A stretch of DNA of 12,016 bases from CAZVIK01 sp964627045 (GTDB lineage: Bacteria > Acidobacteriota > Terriglobia > Bryobacterales > Bryobacteraceae), in NCBI GenBank assembly GCA_964627045.1, contig CAZVIK010000121.1, positions 1 through 12,016 on the forward strand. The letters run 5' to 3'. Positions 1-6,258 of the stretch are shown one piece after another. The position numbers and the translations under genes are program-made. Position 1 is the first letter of the stretch. Each line of letters opens with the position of its first letter. The notes below the pieces were generated by a model, which was not told where the DNA came from, searched no databases, and was given only the letters and a program-made list of their open reading frames with translations.

Positions 1-39
1 AGATAGGGAGATCCTTTCAAGGGAGTAACTAATGAGGAA

Positions 40-77
40 AGGCGGGCCGCGGGATGGCGGCTCGCCTCTATCTTAAT
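40..77. terminator. Bidirectional terminator-like hairpin
   Basis: Arms 40-50 and 57-67 pair as an 11-bp GC-rich stem with one G-T wobble around a 6-base loop. On the plus strand the stem is followed by a partly T-rich stretch (TCTATCTTAATT). On the minus strand it is followed by TTTCCTCATTAG. It could end a plus-strand gene lying before the window and also the minus-strand operon that stops at 153. The rest of 1-152 holds no convincing gene, only Shine-Dalgarno-like purine runs and a run of nine Gs at 143-151. Confidence 0.5.
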
Positions 78-152
78 TGTCGCACGAGGAGCGGCGCAGT
101 TAGCGGTAAGTGACTGAGGGGCAAGGAGAAATAGGAGGAAATGGGGGGGGGC

Positions 153-788
153 TCACCGATATAGCGAACGCATTCTGGCGTCCGCGTCATCGAGCAGGGC
201 GTCATAGCAGGAACGGAGGTCCGGCTGCATCAGCAGGTTGAACGCGCGCTCCAGGTTGCGAGACTCGCCGCGGGGCGCCCTGGCCGCCTCCAACTCCAGG
301 CTCCTGAGCTTGAACGCGAGCCGCAATTCTCCGGGACTCGCGCTGCGCTGCACCCTGAGGGCGTCGTAGAGTGTCGGCGACTCCGCCCAAGGGCGGCTGC
401 GGTCGCCCCGGTAGAAGTGGTCGCGGACCGCGCTCGCGGGCAGGTGAATCCGACGTATGCCCAGCCCGCCGGTAACGGCCTCGGCCCGGAGGAAACGCGC
501 CTGGCGTGAATCGGTCTTGGGCTGGGTGACGTAGCCGATCTGGGCCTGGTACAGCTCTTTTGGCCGGACGCGCCCGGCACGCACGATGCGCAGTTCCGAC
601 CGGCTGTCTCCGGAGAAAGAATCGCTGAATTCGACCTCATCGCCGGGCCGGGCGAAGGCGGTGAGGTACAGCGCGACAACGACGGTCGTGCCGTCGGCGA
701 GCAAGAGCGTAGTTGTCGCCTCTCCCGGCTTGACCACCGTGATCGGCGCACGCCGGGCAATGGCTGGCGTCGGGCCGGGCGGGTTCAT
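153..788 (-). CDS. Protein with degenerate C-terminal J-like domain (no HPD)
   Basis: This 211-residue protein has two parts. Residues about 15-125 look mainly beta-stranded and match no family I recognise. Residues about 139-199 resemble a DnaJ J-domain: LYDALRVQRSASPGEL fits helix I and the start of helix II, and a helical stretch follows, ending in AFNLLMQPDLRSCYDALL, which fits helices III and IV. The HPD tripeptide that J-proteins need to stimulate DnaK is absent; the place is occupied by LELEAARAPRG. It is therefore unlikely to act as a classic Hsp70 co-chaperone and may be a protein-binding module. The start is the only ATG, 7 bases after the stop of the upstream gene at 796-975, so the two are probably one operon. 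The Shine-Dalgarno site is weak (AGGG), which fits translational coupling. The J-like call is by eye; the function is unknown. Confidence 0.72.
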   Translation of the reverse strand: MNPPGPTPAIARRAPITVVKPGEATTTLLLADGTTVVVALYLTAFARPGDEVEFSDSFSGDSRSELRIVRAGRVRPKELYQAQIGYVTQPKTDSRQARFLRAEAVTGGLGIRRIHLPASAVRDHFYRGDRSRPWAESPTLYDALRVQRSASPGELRLAFKLRSLELEAARAPRGESRNLERAFNLLMQPDLRSCYDALLDDADARMRSLYR

Positions 789-795
789 GCCGACC

Positions 796-975
796 CTAAT
801 TCACGTAGCGGCTGGGGGATTCGACTGTTTCGAGGTACAGGGACCCGGCGTCCTCGACCAGATCCTCGATCTCCGGGCCATCGTCCAGGACCGGTACCGG
901 CTCCCCCTCGGGCGTCGGCCAGGGCTGGGACTCGTTCTGCCCGTCATCCTCCATCGGCGCTCCAAACCGCGCCAT
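796..975 (-). CDS. Small acidic protein, first gene of a two-gene operon
   Basis: This encodes 59 residues, beginning MARFGAPMEDDGQN. The open frame extends further upstream, but the ATG at 975 is preceded by a strong Shine-Dalgarno site (GGAGGAGG, about 980-987) and sits just behind a good promoter at 996-1024, so I take this start. The protein is rich in Asp, Glu and Pro, with no Cys, no signal peptide and no membrane segment, and is probably cytoplasmic and partly disordered. I recognise no family. The tight spacing (7 bases) to the J-like gene suggests that the two products act together, possibly as an acidic partner or regulator; that is inference only. Confidence 0.65.
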   Translation of the reverse strand: MARFGAPMEDDGQNESQPWPTPEGEPVPVLDDGPEIEDLVEDAGSLYLETVESPSRYVN

Positions 976-995
976 AGCGCACCTCCTCCAAACGG

Positions 996-1024
996 AGTGT
1001 AAGCCCAAATGGTGACGAAGGCAA
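996..1024 (-). promoter_or_regulatory. Sigma70-type promoter of the 59-aa / J-like operon
   Basis: On the minus strand, TTGCCT (1019-1024) and TACACT (996-1001) are separated by exactly 17 bases. Transcription would begin near 989, just upstream of the GGAGGAGG site and ATG at 975, leaving a very short leader. Both boxes match the sigma70 consensus in 4 of 6 positions or better. This is the best promoter I can see in the window. Confidence 0.55.
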
Positions 1025-1049
1025 AAGCTGGCTCGGGGGTACACGCTGA

Positions 1050-1084
1050 TGGGTGTCAGGACCCACGCCGAGCGCCTGACCCGA
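1050..1084. repeat. Imperfect inverted repeat upstream of the operon promoter
   Basis: GGGTGTCAGG and CCTGACCC can pair as an 8-bp stem with a 2-base bulge across a loop of about 14 bases. It lies about 30 bases upstream of the -35 box at 1019-1024. It could be an operator or a chance match in GC-rich DNA. The rest of 976-1243 holds no gene that I can support. Confidence 0.25.
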
Positions 1085-1232
1085 TGGGCGAAGTAGAGAG
1101 AGTAACTTCACCAACCCAGCAACACAAGAGGTGAAAATCGCTCGGAAAACGGGCGGCTGTGCCCTTCGCCGACCTCAGTCCATGCGGTTGTCACGCCCAA
1201 ATCACTACCCAAGAAGGAACTCATTGAACAGG

Positions 1233-1259
1233 GGTCCCATTCCTCAGCTGAATGGGACC
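1233..1259 (-). terminator. Perfect 10-bp hairpin overlapping the stop of the zinc-cysteine gene
   Basis: GGTCCCATTC (1233-1242) and GAATGGGACC (1250-1259) form a perfect 10-bp stem with a 7-base loop. The stop codon of the minus-strand gene (1244-1246) falls in the loop. There is no U-run after it on the minus strand, so it is terminator-like or an mRNA-stabilising 3' end rather than a textbook intrinsic terminator. Confidence 0.45.
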
Positions 1260-1804
1260 GGCGTCTTGTCCATGTTCTTCCAGAAGTCGTCTGCGCCCTT
1301 CTCCCTGTCCTCCCTGACTGAGTCTAGGGCGTTGACTTCGGCGTCTTCTATGCCAAGCCGATCCATACACTCCTTCGGATGCAATTGAAAGCCGCTGCGA
1401 GCCTGCCTCTCTACAGAGCCTTCATAATTGGCATGTTTTGCAAACGTCGCGTAGCTCGTGGTGGGGGCAATGGCACGGTACATGGCCGCTTTGGTAGGGC
1501 GGGACAGCACATGATCCACCCACCTCTGCTCATACCTTGATGAGGCGACTTCATAGACCTTGCGCCTCGCCTCATTAAGTTGTCCCACCAGTGCTCTGTG
1601 CGTTTCCGCGTCACCCTTCCGTACCGTGTACGGACCAAGAATGTAGCCGTAGAACTCATATTCCGCCTCACAGGCCGGACATGCAAACGACCATTGGATA
1701 TTGCGATTGGGGCTCGGCCAAGTATCGTGTTCCTCCCATTCCGCAATCATTTTCCCTTCGCCGCAAGGGCACGGAAATGAACGATCCATCTTCTCGTATG
1801 CCAT
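1244..1804 (-). CDS. Hypothetical protein with CxC and CxxC zinc-type motifs
   Basis: This encodes 186 residues. Near the N-terminus Cys12 and Cys14 (PCPCGEG) and Cys42 and Cys45 (FACPACEAEY) form two cysteine pairs 27 residues apart, typical of a zinc-ribbon-like fold that could bind nucleic acid or serve as a structural knuckle. The remainder is mostly helical and charged, with a basic Arg/Lys-rich stretch near 76-95. There is no signal peptide or membrane segment. I recognise no named family. The ATG at 1804 (MAYEKM) has a weak GAGG-type site; Met6 at 1789 is a possible alternative. The gene and its flanks are less GC-rich than the rest of the window (60-base rows counted at about 50-52% against about 72% in the GH106 and panB genes), which points to recent acquisition. 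It is divergent from the methyltransferase at 1990. Confidence 0.65.
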   Translation of the reverse strand: MAYEKMDRSFPCPCGEGKMIAEWEEHDTWPSPNRNIQWSFACPACEAEYEFYGYILGPYTVRKGDAETHRALVGQLNEARRKVYEVASSRYEQRWVDHVLSRPTKAAMYRAIAPTTSYATFAKHANYEGSVERQARSGFQLHPKECMDRLGIEDAEVNALDSVREDREKGADDFWKNMDKTPVPFS

Positions 1805-1989
1805 AACCTCGCTACCCGGCTTGACAGTCTAGCGCGGCACAAGACACGTCGCTTGGCCGATAGGCAGCCCAGCAGCATTTCTACCCTTACGAGGCAGACC
1901 CTTCTTCCGGGACTTGAGTTGCTGCTTTGTTGTCTACGCTTCTCACGATACATCGACGTCAATTTGAATTCATCCGACGGAGGGAAGAA

Positions 1990-2640
1990 TTGAGGAACTC
2001 AGCGAGACTCCGTCTCGGGTATTACCCCCTCGCAATCAAAGGGGCACAGCGCATTCGGCGTTTCTTGCACTTCCCAGACCCAGCCGAGTGGTCGGCGGTG
2101 GACCCCTGTGCCGGATGTGGGACTGCCCTCACAGAGATCACGACCGACTCCCGCGCGGCCCGCTACGGGATCGAGCTCGACGCGTACAGGGCGGAGCAGG
2201 CGGGGCAGGCACTCCACCATGTAATCCAGGGCAACTGCTTCGACGTTCACTGCCCGGTGGAATCGTTCTCGCTGCTGTACCTGAACCCACCGTACGACTT
2301 CGAGGTCGGCGAGAGCAGGAACCAGCGCACCGAGCAGGCCTTTCTCGAATTGACATTCCGCTGGTTGAAGCCGGACGGCGTGCTGGTCCTGGTGATCCCC
2401 GCCCAGCGGCTCAACGCTTGCGCCGACGTGCTCGCAGTCCACTTCCGCGACAAGGCGCTTTACAGGCTGACCGAACCGGAGGCCGTCCGCTACCAGCAGA
2501 TCGTGGTGTTCGGCGTCTGCCGGACGCACCGGGAATGCCGGCTCCGGAGAGGTCCTGAACGAGGCCGGAGAACGTCGCCGCTGCCTGGCCCCAAAGGGAG
2601 TCCGACGCCTGGCTCCGGAACGACGCCGCTGGTGTCCTGA
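1990..2640 (+). CDS. SAM-dependent DNA methyltransferase-like protein (DUF6094-like), probably 3'-altered
   Basis: This encodes 216 residues from a TTG start at 1990, chosen because GGAGGG (1979-1984) lies 5 bases upstream and the frame has no ATG. The protein then begins MRNSARLRLGYYPLA, which makes a natural N-terminus. Visible motifs are the SAM-binding loop DPCAGCGTAL (38-47), the acidic GIELD (60-64) that would contact the ribose, and the catalytic NPPYD (99-103) of amino-methylating enzymes, followed by EQAFLELTFRWLKPDGVLVL (115-134). This set fits N6-adenine type methyltransferases and resembles the DUF6094 proteins carried by mobile elements, as far as I can judge without a search. 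After about residue 184 the sequence turns into an Arg/Pro/Gly-rich tail unlike a folded domain, so a frameshift or truncation is likely. It could modify element or host DNA; no restriction partner is visible. Confidence 0.7.
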   Translation: MRNSARLRLGYYPLAIKGAQRIRRFLHFPDPAEWSAVDPCAGCGTALTEITTDSRAARYGIELDAYRAEQAGQALHHVIQGNCFDVHCPVESFSLLYLNPPYDFEVGESRNQRTEQAFLELTFRWLKPDGVLVLVIPAQRLNACADVLAVHFRDKALYRLTEPEAVRYQQIVVFGVCRTHRECRLRRGPERGRRTSPLPGPKGSPTPGSGTTPLVS

Positions 2641-2755
2641 GTCAGAAATCCCGAGCATGGTGGCAAGGCCATGTGGTGCAGACGATCGCTGTTTGGTGTC
2701 TGCCATCTCGCAAGCCACACACGACGATGGCCTGCGCCACTGCAGCGCGCGGCGG
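2641..2755. other. Short non-coding spacer between methyltransferase and cytochrome fragment
   Basis: There is no supportable gene here. One plus-strand frame runs open across the methyltransferase stop into this stretch, so part of it may be a remnant of the methyltransferase 3' end. Confidence 0.3.
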
Positions 2756-3301
2756 CTACTGGGCCGGGGCCGTGATCTCCGCCGCTTCCTGGTCCATCAG
2801 GATGTCCGGCGCGTCCCAGTTCTTTTGGCGCGTGAGCGTCTTGAAGGCCCGGCGGAAGATGAGCTTCGCCTCCACCGTCACCGCGCCCTCCGTCTGGGGC
2901 AACGCGAACTCGTAGCGGCTGACGTCACGGCCAAGCGCGGGAATCCGCGTGTCTTCCCGCAATACCGTCGGGTTCCAGTAGGCGGCGGTGGGAGAGACCT
3001 CGGTCCAGAGCTCTTCGAGGATCTTGGCGTAGCCTCGGCCGGGGCGTCCCGCATAGTCGTCCGGATCGCCGCCTTCCCCGCCCCAGGCGGGAACCACCGG
3101 GCCCGCGATCAACGAAAGCGCGGCCCCCGTAGCGTCCCGGGCGCTGACCACCAGCAGGATGTTGCGCGCCGGGTGGTCGGTCGGGATGTGGTGGCCGCCG
3201 TTGCGGTTCACCACCGTCACGGTTGCACGGACGGTGGAACCCTCCACGACGGCATCAACGTGAAGGTCAGCCGTGTCCTGTAGCAGCGCTTCGGCTCCGG
3301 C
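2756..3301 (-). pseudogene. C-terminal fragment of a multiheme cytochrome-like protein
   Basis: The annotated open frame starts at a GTG at 3247 (163 codons), but the protein-like reading continues upstream without a start, through ALLQDTADLHVDAVV, until about 3301, where a hairpin begins; a stop in frame lies at 3341-3343. Near the front is VTVVNRNGGHHIPTDHPARN, which resembles the N-x-G-x-G-H-x-x-P-T segment in the C-terminal beta domain of multiheme c-type cytochromes. WDAPDILMDQEAAEI is close to the end. There is no CxxCH haem site and no signal peptide, so the haem-bearing part is missing. The simplest reading is a 5'-truncated remnant. The alternative is a small independent beta-sandwich protein read from GTG. 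The family match is from memory of the motif. Confidence 0.5.
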
Positions 3302-3340
3302 GCCGCGGCGTCCGGAAGGGTCCGGCGGACGGGCCGCGGC
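3302..3340 (-). terminator. Strong GC hairpin after the 168-aa gene
   Basis: GCCGCGG-CGTCCG (3302-3314) pairs with CGGACG-GG-CCGCGGC (3326-3340): 13 base pairs with a 2-base bulge and an 11-base loop. It lies 8 bases beyond the minus-strand stop at 3349, so it probably ends that transcript. There is no U-run. It also marks the apparent upstream edge of the cytochrome fragment. Confidence 0.5.
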
Positions 3341-3348
3341 TCAGTGCG

Positions 3349-3855
3349 TCAGAGCATGAGCCACTTCAGGTTTTCGAAGGCTCGCTCCAGGAAGGCGGCC
3401 GCCAGGCAGAGTTCGAGGTCGCGCACCTGCGACATCCCCTTCCGTTCGGAGGTGGAGAATCGGATGCACGCCACCATAGGGCGTTTTTCCGCGCGCGCGA
3501 GTCCGTCGGCGGGGGTTTCACCGGTCGAAAGACAGAAATCGCCGATCAGCTTGAGGGCGGCCGCGCGGGCCTTTTCGTCCGCTTCCGGCCGGAGCCCGCT
3601 GAGGATCACGTCCGCCGAAAGGACCTCATCGTCCACCGAGAAGATCGCCAGCGCACACGAATAATCCTCCGAGGTCCAATTCACCCGGAGGTCACCGAAA
3701 CCCCTCAACACCACCCGAGCTTCGAACGAGCTGCCGCGCTGGTCGAGTAACTCGCCGGCGCGCTTGACCGCAGAACGCCCCAATGCAGAGGTTTCGTGCT
3801 CGCGGAGCGCGGCGACGTGTCCGAGGGCCGAGATTGTGTATTGGTTTAGTACCAC
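3349..3855 (-). CDS. Hypothetical cytoplasmic protein
   Basis: This encodes 168 residues from a GTG start at 3855, preceded by GAGGG three bases upstream on the minus strand. There is no signal peptide, no membrane segment and no cysteine-pair motif. The sequence alternates helical stretches (ALGRSAVKRAGELLDQR; LELCLAAAFLERAFENLKWL at the C-terminus) with strands (FEARVVLRGFGDLRVNW), as in a small alpha/beta protein. I recognise no family. It is transcribed divergently from ribB with an 80-base gap that carries candidate -10 boxes for both directions, and it is followed by a strong hairpin, so it looks like a single-gene unit. Confidence 0.65.
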   Translation of the reverse strand: MVLNQYTISALGHVAALREHETSALGRSAVKRAGELLDQRGSSFEARVVLRGFGDLRVNWTSEDYSCALAIFSVDDEVLSADVILSGLRPEADEKARAAALKLIGDFCLSTGETPADGLARAEKRPMVACIRFSTSERKGMSQVRDLELCLAAAFLERAFENLKWLML

Positions 3856-3935
3856 ATACCCTCTTTTGCGGCTATGGGTTCCTGCGGCTATTGTACACGA
3901 AAACCACCCGATCGACGCTACACTATTAATTCACA
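3856..3935. promoter_or_regulatory. Divergent promoter region between the 168-aa gene and ribB
   Basis: On the minus strand TACAAT (3890-3895) is a fair -10 box for the 168-aa gene and would give a leader of about 28 bases with a GAGGG site. On the plus strand TACACT (3919-3924) lies only 11 bases before the ribB ATG, which would leave a leader of about 5 bases. Neither has a convincing -35 box. The plus-strand leader is too short to hold an FMN riboswitch. Confidence 0.35.
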
Positions 3936-5045
3936 ATGCCATTTGCCTCCATTCCGGAAGCCCTTGAAGAACTGCGGGCGGGCCGCATGCTGGTTGTGGT
4001 CGACGACGAAGACCGTGAGAACGAGGGAGACCTGACGGCGGCGGCGGGCGCGATCACGCCGGAAATCATCAACTTCATGGCCGTTCACGGGCGCGGACTC
4101 GTCTGCCTGGCGCTGAGCCCGGAGCGCTGCGACGCGCTGAACCTGCCGCTGATGACCCCGAAGAACACATCGCGGTTCGGGACGGCGTTCTGCGAATCGA
4201 TTGACGCGGGATCGGGCGTGACAACGGGGATCTCGGCGGCCGACCGGGCGCGGACGGTACAGGTGGCGATGGACCCCGCCACCAAGCCGGTGGACTTGGC
4301 ACGCCCCGGGCACATCTTCCCGCTGCGGGCGCGAGAGGGCGGCGTGCTGGTGCGCGCCGGGCAGACCGAGGCGGCGGTGGATCTGGCCCGGTTGGCGGGG
4401 TTGGCCCCGGGCGGCGTGATCTGCGAGATCATGAGCGCGGACGGCACCATGGCGCGCGTGCCGGAACTCGAAGAGTTCTGCCTCCGGCACGGACTCAAGA
4501 TGATCTCGGTAGCCGAGCTGATCCGCTACCGGCTCCGGCACGAACGCTTCGCGCGGCGCACGGCCGAGGGCACGCTCGCCACGCGTCAAGGCGAGTTCCG
4601 GAGTGTGGTGTACTCGACGCCAATCGACGGCGCTTTGCATCTGGCACTGGTGCGCGGCCAGCCAGCGGGGCAAGAAGGCGTGCTGGTCCGCGTGCAGGCG
4701 CGGTGCACCTTCGGCGATGCGTTCGGATCGCTCCAGTGCGATTGCGGGAAGTTGCTTCAAGCGTCCGTCGCAAGGATCGCGGCGGAGCCCTGCGGGGTGC
4801 TTCTCTACCTGAACCACTCCGGTCCTCTTAGCCCGGACAGACTTGTTACTCATTCGCGGGATGCGGCGCAGTACTTAAGTACCGAAGATCAACGGCTGTT
4901 ACAGCATGAAAGCGGCATCGGCGCGCAGATCCTGTCGGATCTGGGCTTGCACACGATCCGGTTGCTCACCAACCATCCGAGAAAAGTGGTCGCGTTGGAA
5001 GGGTTTGGCATTAAGATAGTCGAGCAGATCCCCGTTTCCGTCTGA
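3936..5045 (+). CDS. ribB: 3,4-dihydroxy-2-butanone 4-phosphate synthase fused to a RibA-like domain lacking catalytic motifs
   Basis: This encodes 369 residues. Residues 1-200 are RibB, which converts ribulose 5-phosphate to the four-carbon precursor of riboflavin. The metal-binding DDEDRENEGDL (23-33), HGRGLVC (51-57), FCESIDAGSG (85-94), REGGVLVRAGQTEAAVDLAR (133-152) and GVICEIM (160-166) are all present. Residues about 215-369 align with GTP cyclohydrolase II: zinc ligands Cys257, Cys268 and Cys270 with the usual spacing, Tyr291, GIGAQILSDLG (327-337), RLLTNHPRK (342-350) and LEGFGI. However, the catalytic QEGRGIGL segment is replaced by NHSGPLSP (293-300), the stretch to GIGAQ is about eight residues short, and the Asp-x-Arg of DLRDY is Leu-x-His. 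GTPase-type ring opening by this half is therefore doubtful; it recalls the RibX half of RibBX proteins. There is no Shine-Dalgarno site before the ATG. A separate ribA would be expected elsewhere in the genome. Confidence 0.93.
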   Translation: MPFASIPEALEELRAGRMLVVVDDEDRENEGDLTAAAGAITPEIINFMAVHGRGLVCLALSPERCDALNLPLMTPKNTSRFGTAFCESIDAGSGVTTGISAADRARTVQVAMDPATKPVDLARPGHIFPLRAREGGVLVRAGQTEAAVDLARLAGLAPGGVICEIMSADGTMARVPELEEFCLRHGLKMISVAELIRYRLRHERFARRTAEGTLATRQGEFRSVVYSTPIDGALHLALVRGQPAGQEGVLVRVQARCTFGDAFGSLQCDCGKLLQASVARIAAEPCGVLLYLNHSGPLSPDRLVTHSRDAAQYLSTEDQRLLQHESGIGAQILSDLGLHTIRLLTNHPRKVVALEGFGIKIVEQIPVSV

Positions 5046-5070
5046 CGCCGGAACATTCCACGCCGGCGTC
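5044..5070 (+). terminator. Hairpin at the end of ribB
   Basis: GACGCCGG (5044-5051) and CCGGCGTC (5063-5070) form a perfect 8-bp stem with an 11-base loop, starting within the stop codon of ribB. There is no T-run after it. It probably separates ribB from the next gene, which has its own strong ribosome binding site. Confidence 0.45.
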
Positions 5071-5098
5071 GCGTTAACTCACTCAGGAGGCGATGCAA

Positions 5099-6172
5099 AT
5101 GCCCGGTTGGCCGAGGAGTATCTTATTGATGGCGCTGGCCGCCTGCGCGGCGGGCGCCGCAGACCAAGCGCTGCTGAGCCGCATTCCCGCCGACACCAAG
5201 GTGGTGCTGGGGGTAAACGTGGCGGGGTTCAGCGCGTCGGCGGCCGGGAAGTCGCTGTTCAGCCAGGCGCAAACGGCGCAGCCCCAGTTGCAGCAGATGG
5301 TCAAGGCGGCGGGCTTCGACCCGTTGCGCGACGTCCAGGAGGTTCTAGTCGCCTCCCGCGGCGACGAGGCCGCCAACAGCCGGATGCTGGTCCTGGCCAA
5401 GGGCTCCTTCGACGCGGCGAAACTGGCGGCGATGGCGGGCCAGCAAGGCGCCGCCGCACAGAACTACCGCGGCGTGACGGTGTTCGCGGGCAAGCAGCCG
5501 AGCGACGGCTGGCTGGCGCTGCTCGACAGTTCTCTCTTGGCCTATGGCGACCCCGCCAGCATGCGCCGCGCCATCGACGGCAACGGTGCCGGGGCGGGGC
5601 CCGACGCCAAACTGCGAGCGCGGATCTCGCAGGCGGAACGCAACTACGATTTCTGGTTCGCCACCACCGCACCTCTGGCCGAAATGGCGGGCCCGAACGC
5701 GGCGGCGGGGGAACTGGGGGCCGCGGTCATGCAAGGGGAACTGCTGAAAGCAGTGGAACAGATGAGCGGCGGCATCAAGTTGGGGACCGACCTGGTGTTT
5801 GGGATTGAAGCCGTCACCCGGTCAGACAAAGATGCCGCTGCGCTCACCGACGTGATCCGTTTCTTCGCGGGCATGGCGCAGGCCAGCGCGCAGAAAGACC
5901 CGAAGACGGCTCAGTCGCTTGGCTTCCTCAACCAGTTGAAGATGTCCACGCAGGGAAACCTGGCTCAGATTTCGCTCACGATACCTGGAGCGGAACTCAA
6001 CAAGGTGATGCAACAGGCGTTGTCGACGGCGATGCGGCAGGTGGCGCCCGCCAAGGCGGAAGCCTCGCCGGCTAAGCCCCAGGCTGCGCCGGCCAAGGCC
6101 AAACCGGCGCCTGCAGGAGGGCTCACGATTCAGTCGTCACCGCGCGACATGGGGACCGTGGTGGTGAAGTAG
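5099..6172 (+). CDS. Secreted protein of unknown function with Ala/Pro/Lys-rich tail
   Basis: This encodes 357 residues from the ATG at 5099. An earlier in-frame ATG at 5093 is only 2 bases from AGGAGG (5085-5090), while 5099 has ideal 8-base spacing. The N-terminus is a Sec signal peptide (Arg6, then ILLMALAACAAG, likely cut near AGAA-DQ). The mature part begins DQALLSRIPADTKVVLGVNV, alternates helices and strands, and has no catalytic motif I can name. Near the end is a low-complexity linker made of PAKA/PAKP-like repeats (about residues 315-341), then a short SSPRDMGTVVVK tail. It is probably periplasmic or extracytoplasmic. The style is common among acidobacterial secreted hypotheticals, but I recognise no specific family. 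It lies 53 bases after ribB, though hairpins before and a T-run after suggest its own transcript. Confidence 0.8.
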   Translation: MPGWPRSILLMALAACAAGAADQALLSRIPADTKVVLGVNVAGFSASAAGKSLFSQAQTAQPQLQQMVKAAGFDPLRDVQEVLVASRGDEAANSRMLVLAKGSFDAAKLAAMAGQQGAAAQNYRGVTVFAGKQPSDGWLALLDSSLLAYGDPASMRRAIDGNGAGAGPDAKLRARISQAERNYDFWFATTAPLAEMAGPNAAAGELGAAVMQGELLKAVEQMSGGIKLGTDLVFGIEAVTRSDKDAAALTDVIRFFAGMAQASAQKDPKTAQSLGFLNQLKMSTQGNLAQISLTIPGAELNKVMQQALSTAMRQVAPAKAEASPAKPQAAPAKAKPAPAGGLTIQSSPRDMGTVVVK

Positions 6173-6175
6173 CGC

Positions 6176-6197
6176 ACCGTTTGCTCCGGTATTTTTT
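6176..6197 (+). terminator. Weak terminator after the secreted protein
   Basis: ACCG (6176-6179) and CGGT (6187-6190) form a short 4-bp stem followed by A and six Ts (6192-6197), directly after the stop at 6170-6172. The stem is short, so efficiency is doubtful. Confidence 0.3.
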
Positions 6198-6233
6198 GGG
6201 GATAGATGCAACAAACCGGTTTCGCCTCTCGTA

Positions 6234-6258
6234 TTGTATACAACGGGTCGTGTATACT
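6234..6258 (+). promoter_or_regulatory. Paired GTATAC boxes with a -10-like TATACT
   Basis: GTATAC occurs at 6236-6241 and again at 6252-6257, 16 bases apart. The second copy overlaps TATACT (6253-6258), a good -10 box that would give a leader of about 48 bases to the ATG at 6313. The upstream TTGTAT (6234-6239) is only 13 bases from the -10, too close for a normal -35, so the repeats may be regulator sites instead. Confidence 0.35.

Noticed and set aside
33..77. A 14-codon frame (MRKGGPRDGGSPLS) after an AGGGAG site
   Set aside because: It coincides with the terminator-like hairpin at 40-67 and has no protein-like character; more likely part of a 3' region.
143..151. Run of nine Gs next to the stop of the J-like gene, considered as a phase-variation tract
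   Set aside because: It lies after the stop codon on the minus strand and in no promoter, so slippage would change no reading frame.
1131..1388. Plus-strand 85-codon frame from GTG
   Set aside because: It overlaps the zinc-cysteine gene antisense, lacks a proper ribosome binding site and has no family-like sequence.
3918..4853. Minus-strand 311-codon frame across ribB
   Set aside because: Rich in Arg, His, Pro and Ala with no domain; it is the antisense shadow of a clearly conserved gene in GC-rich DNA.
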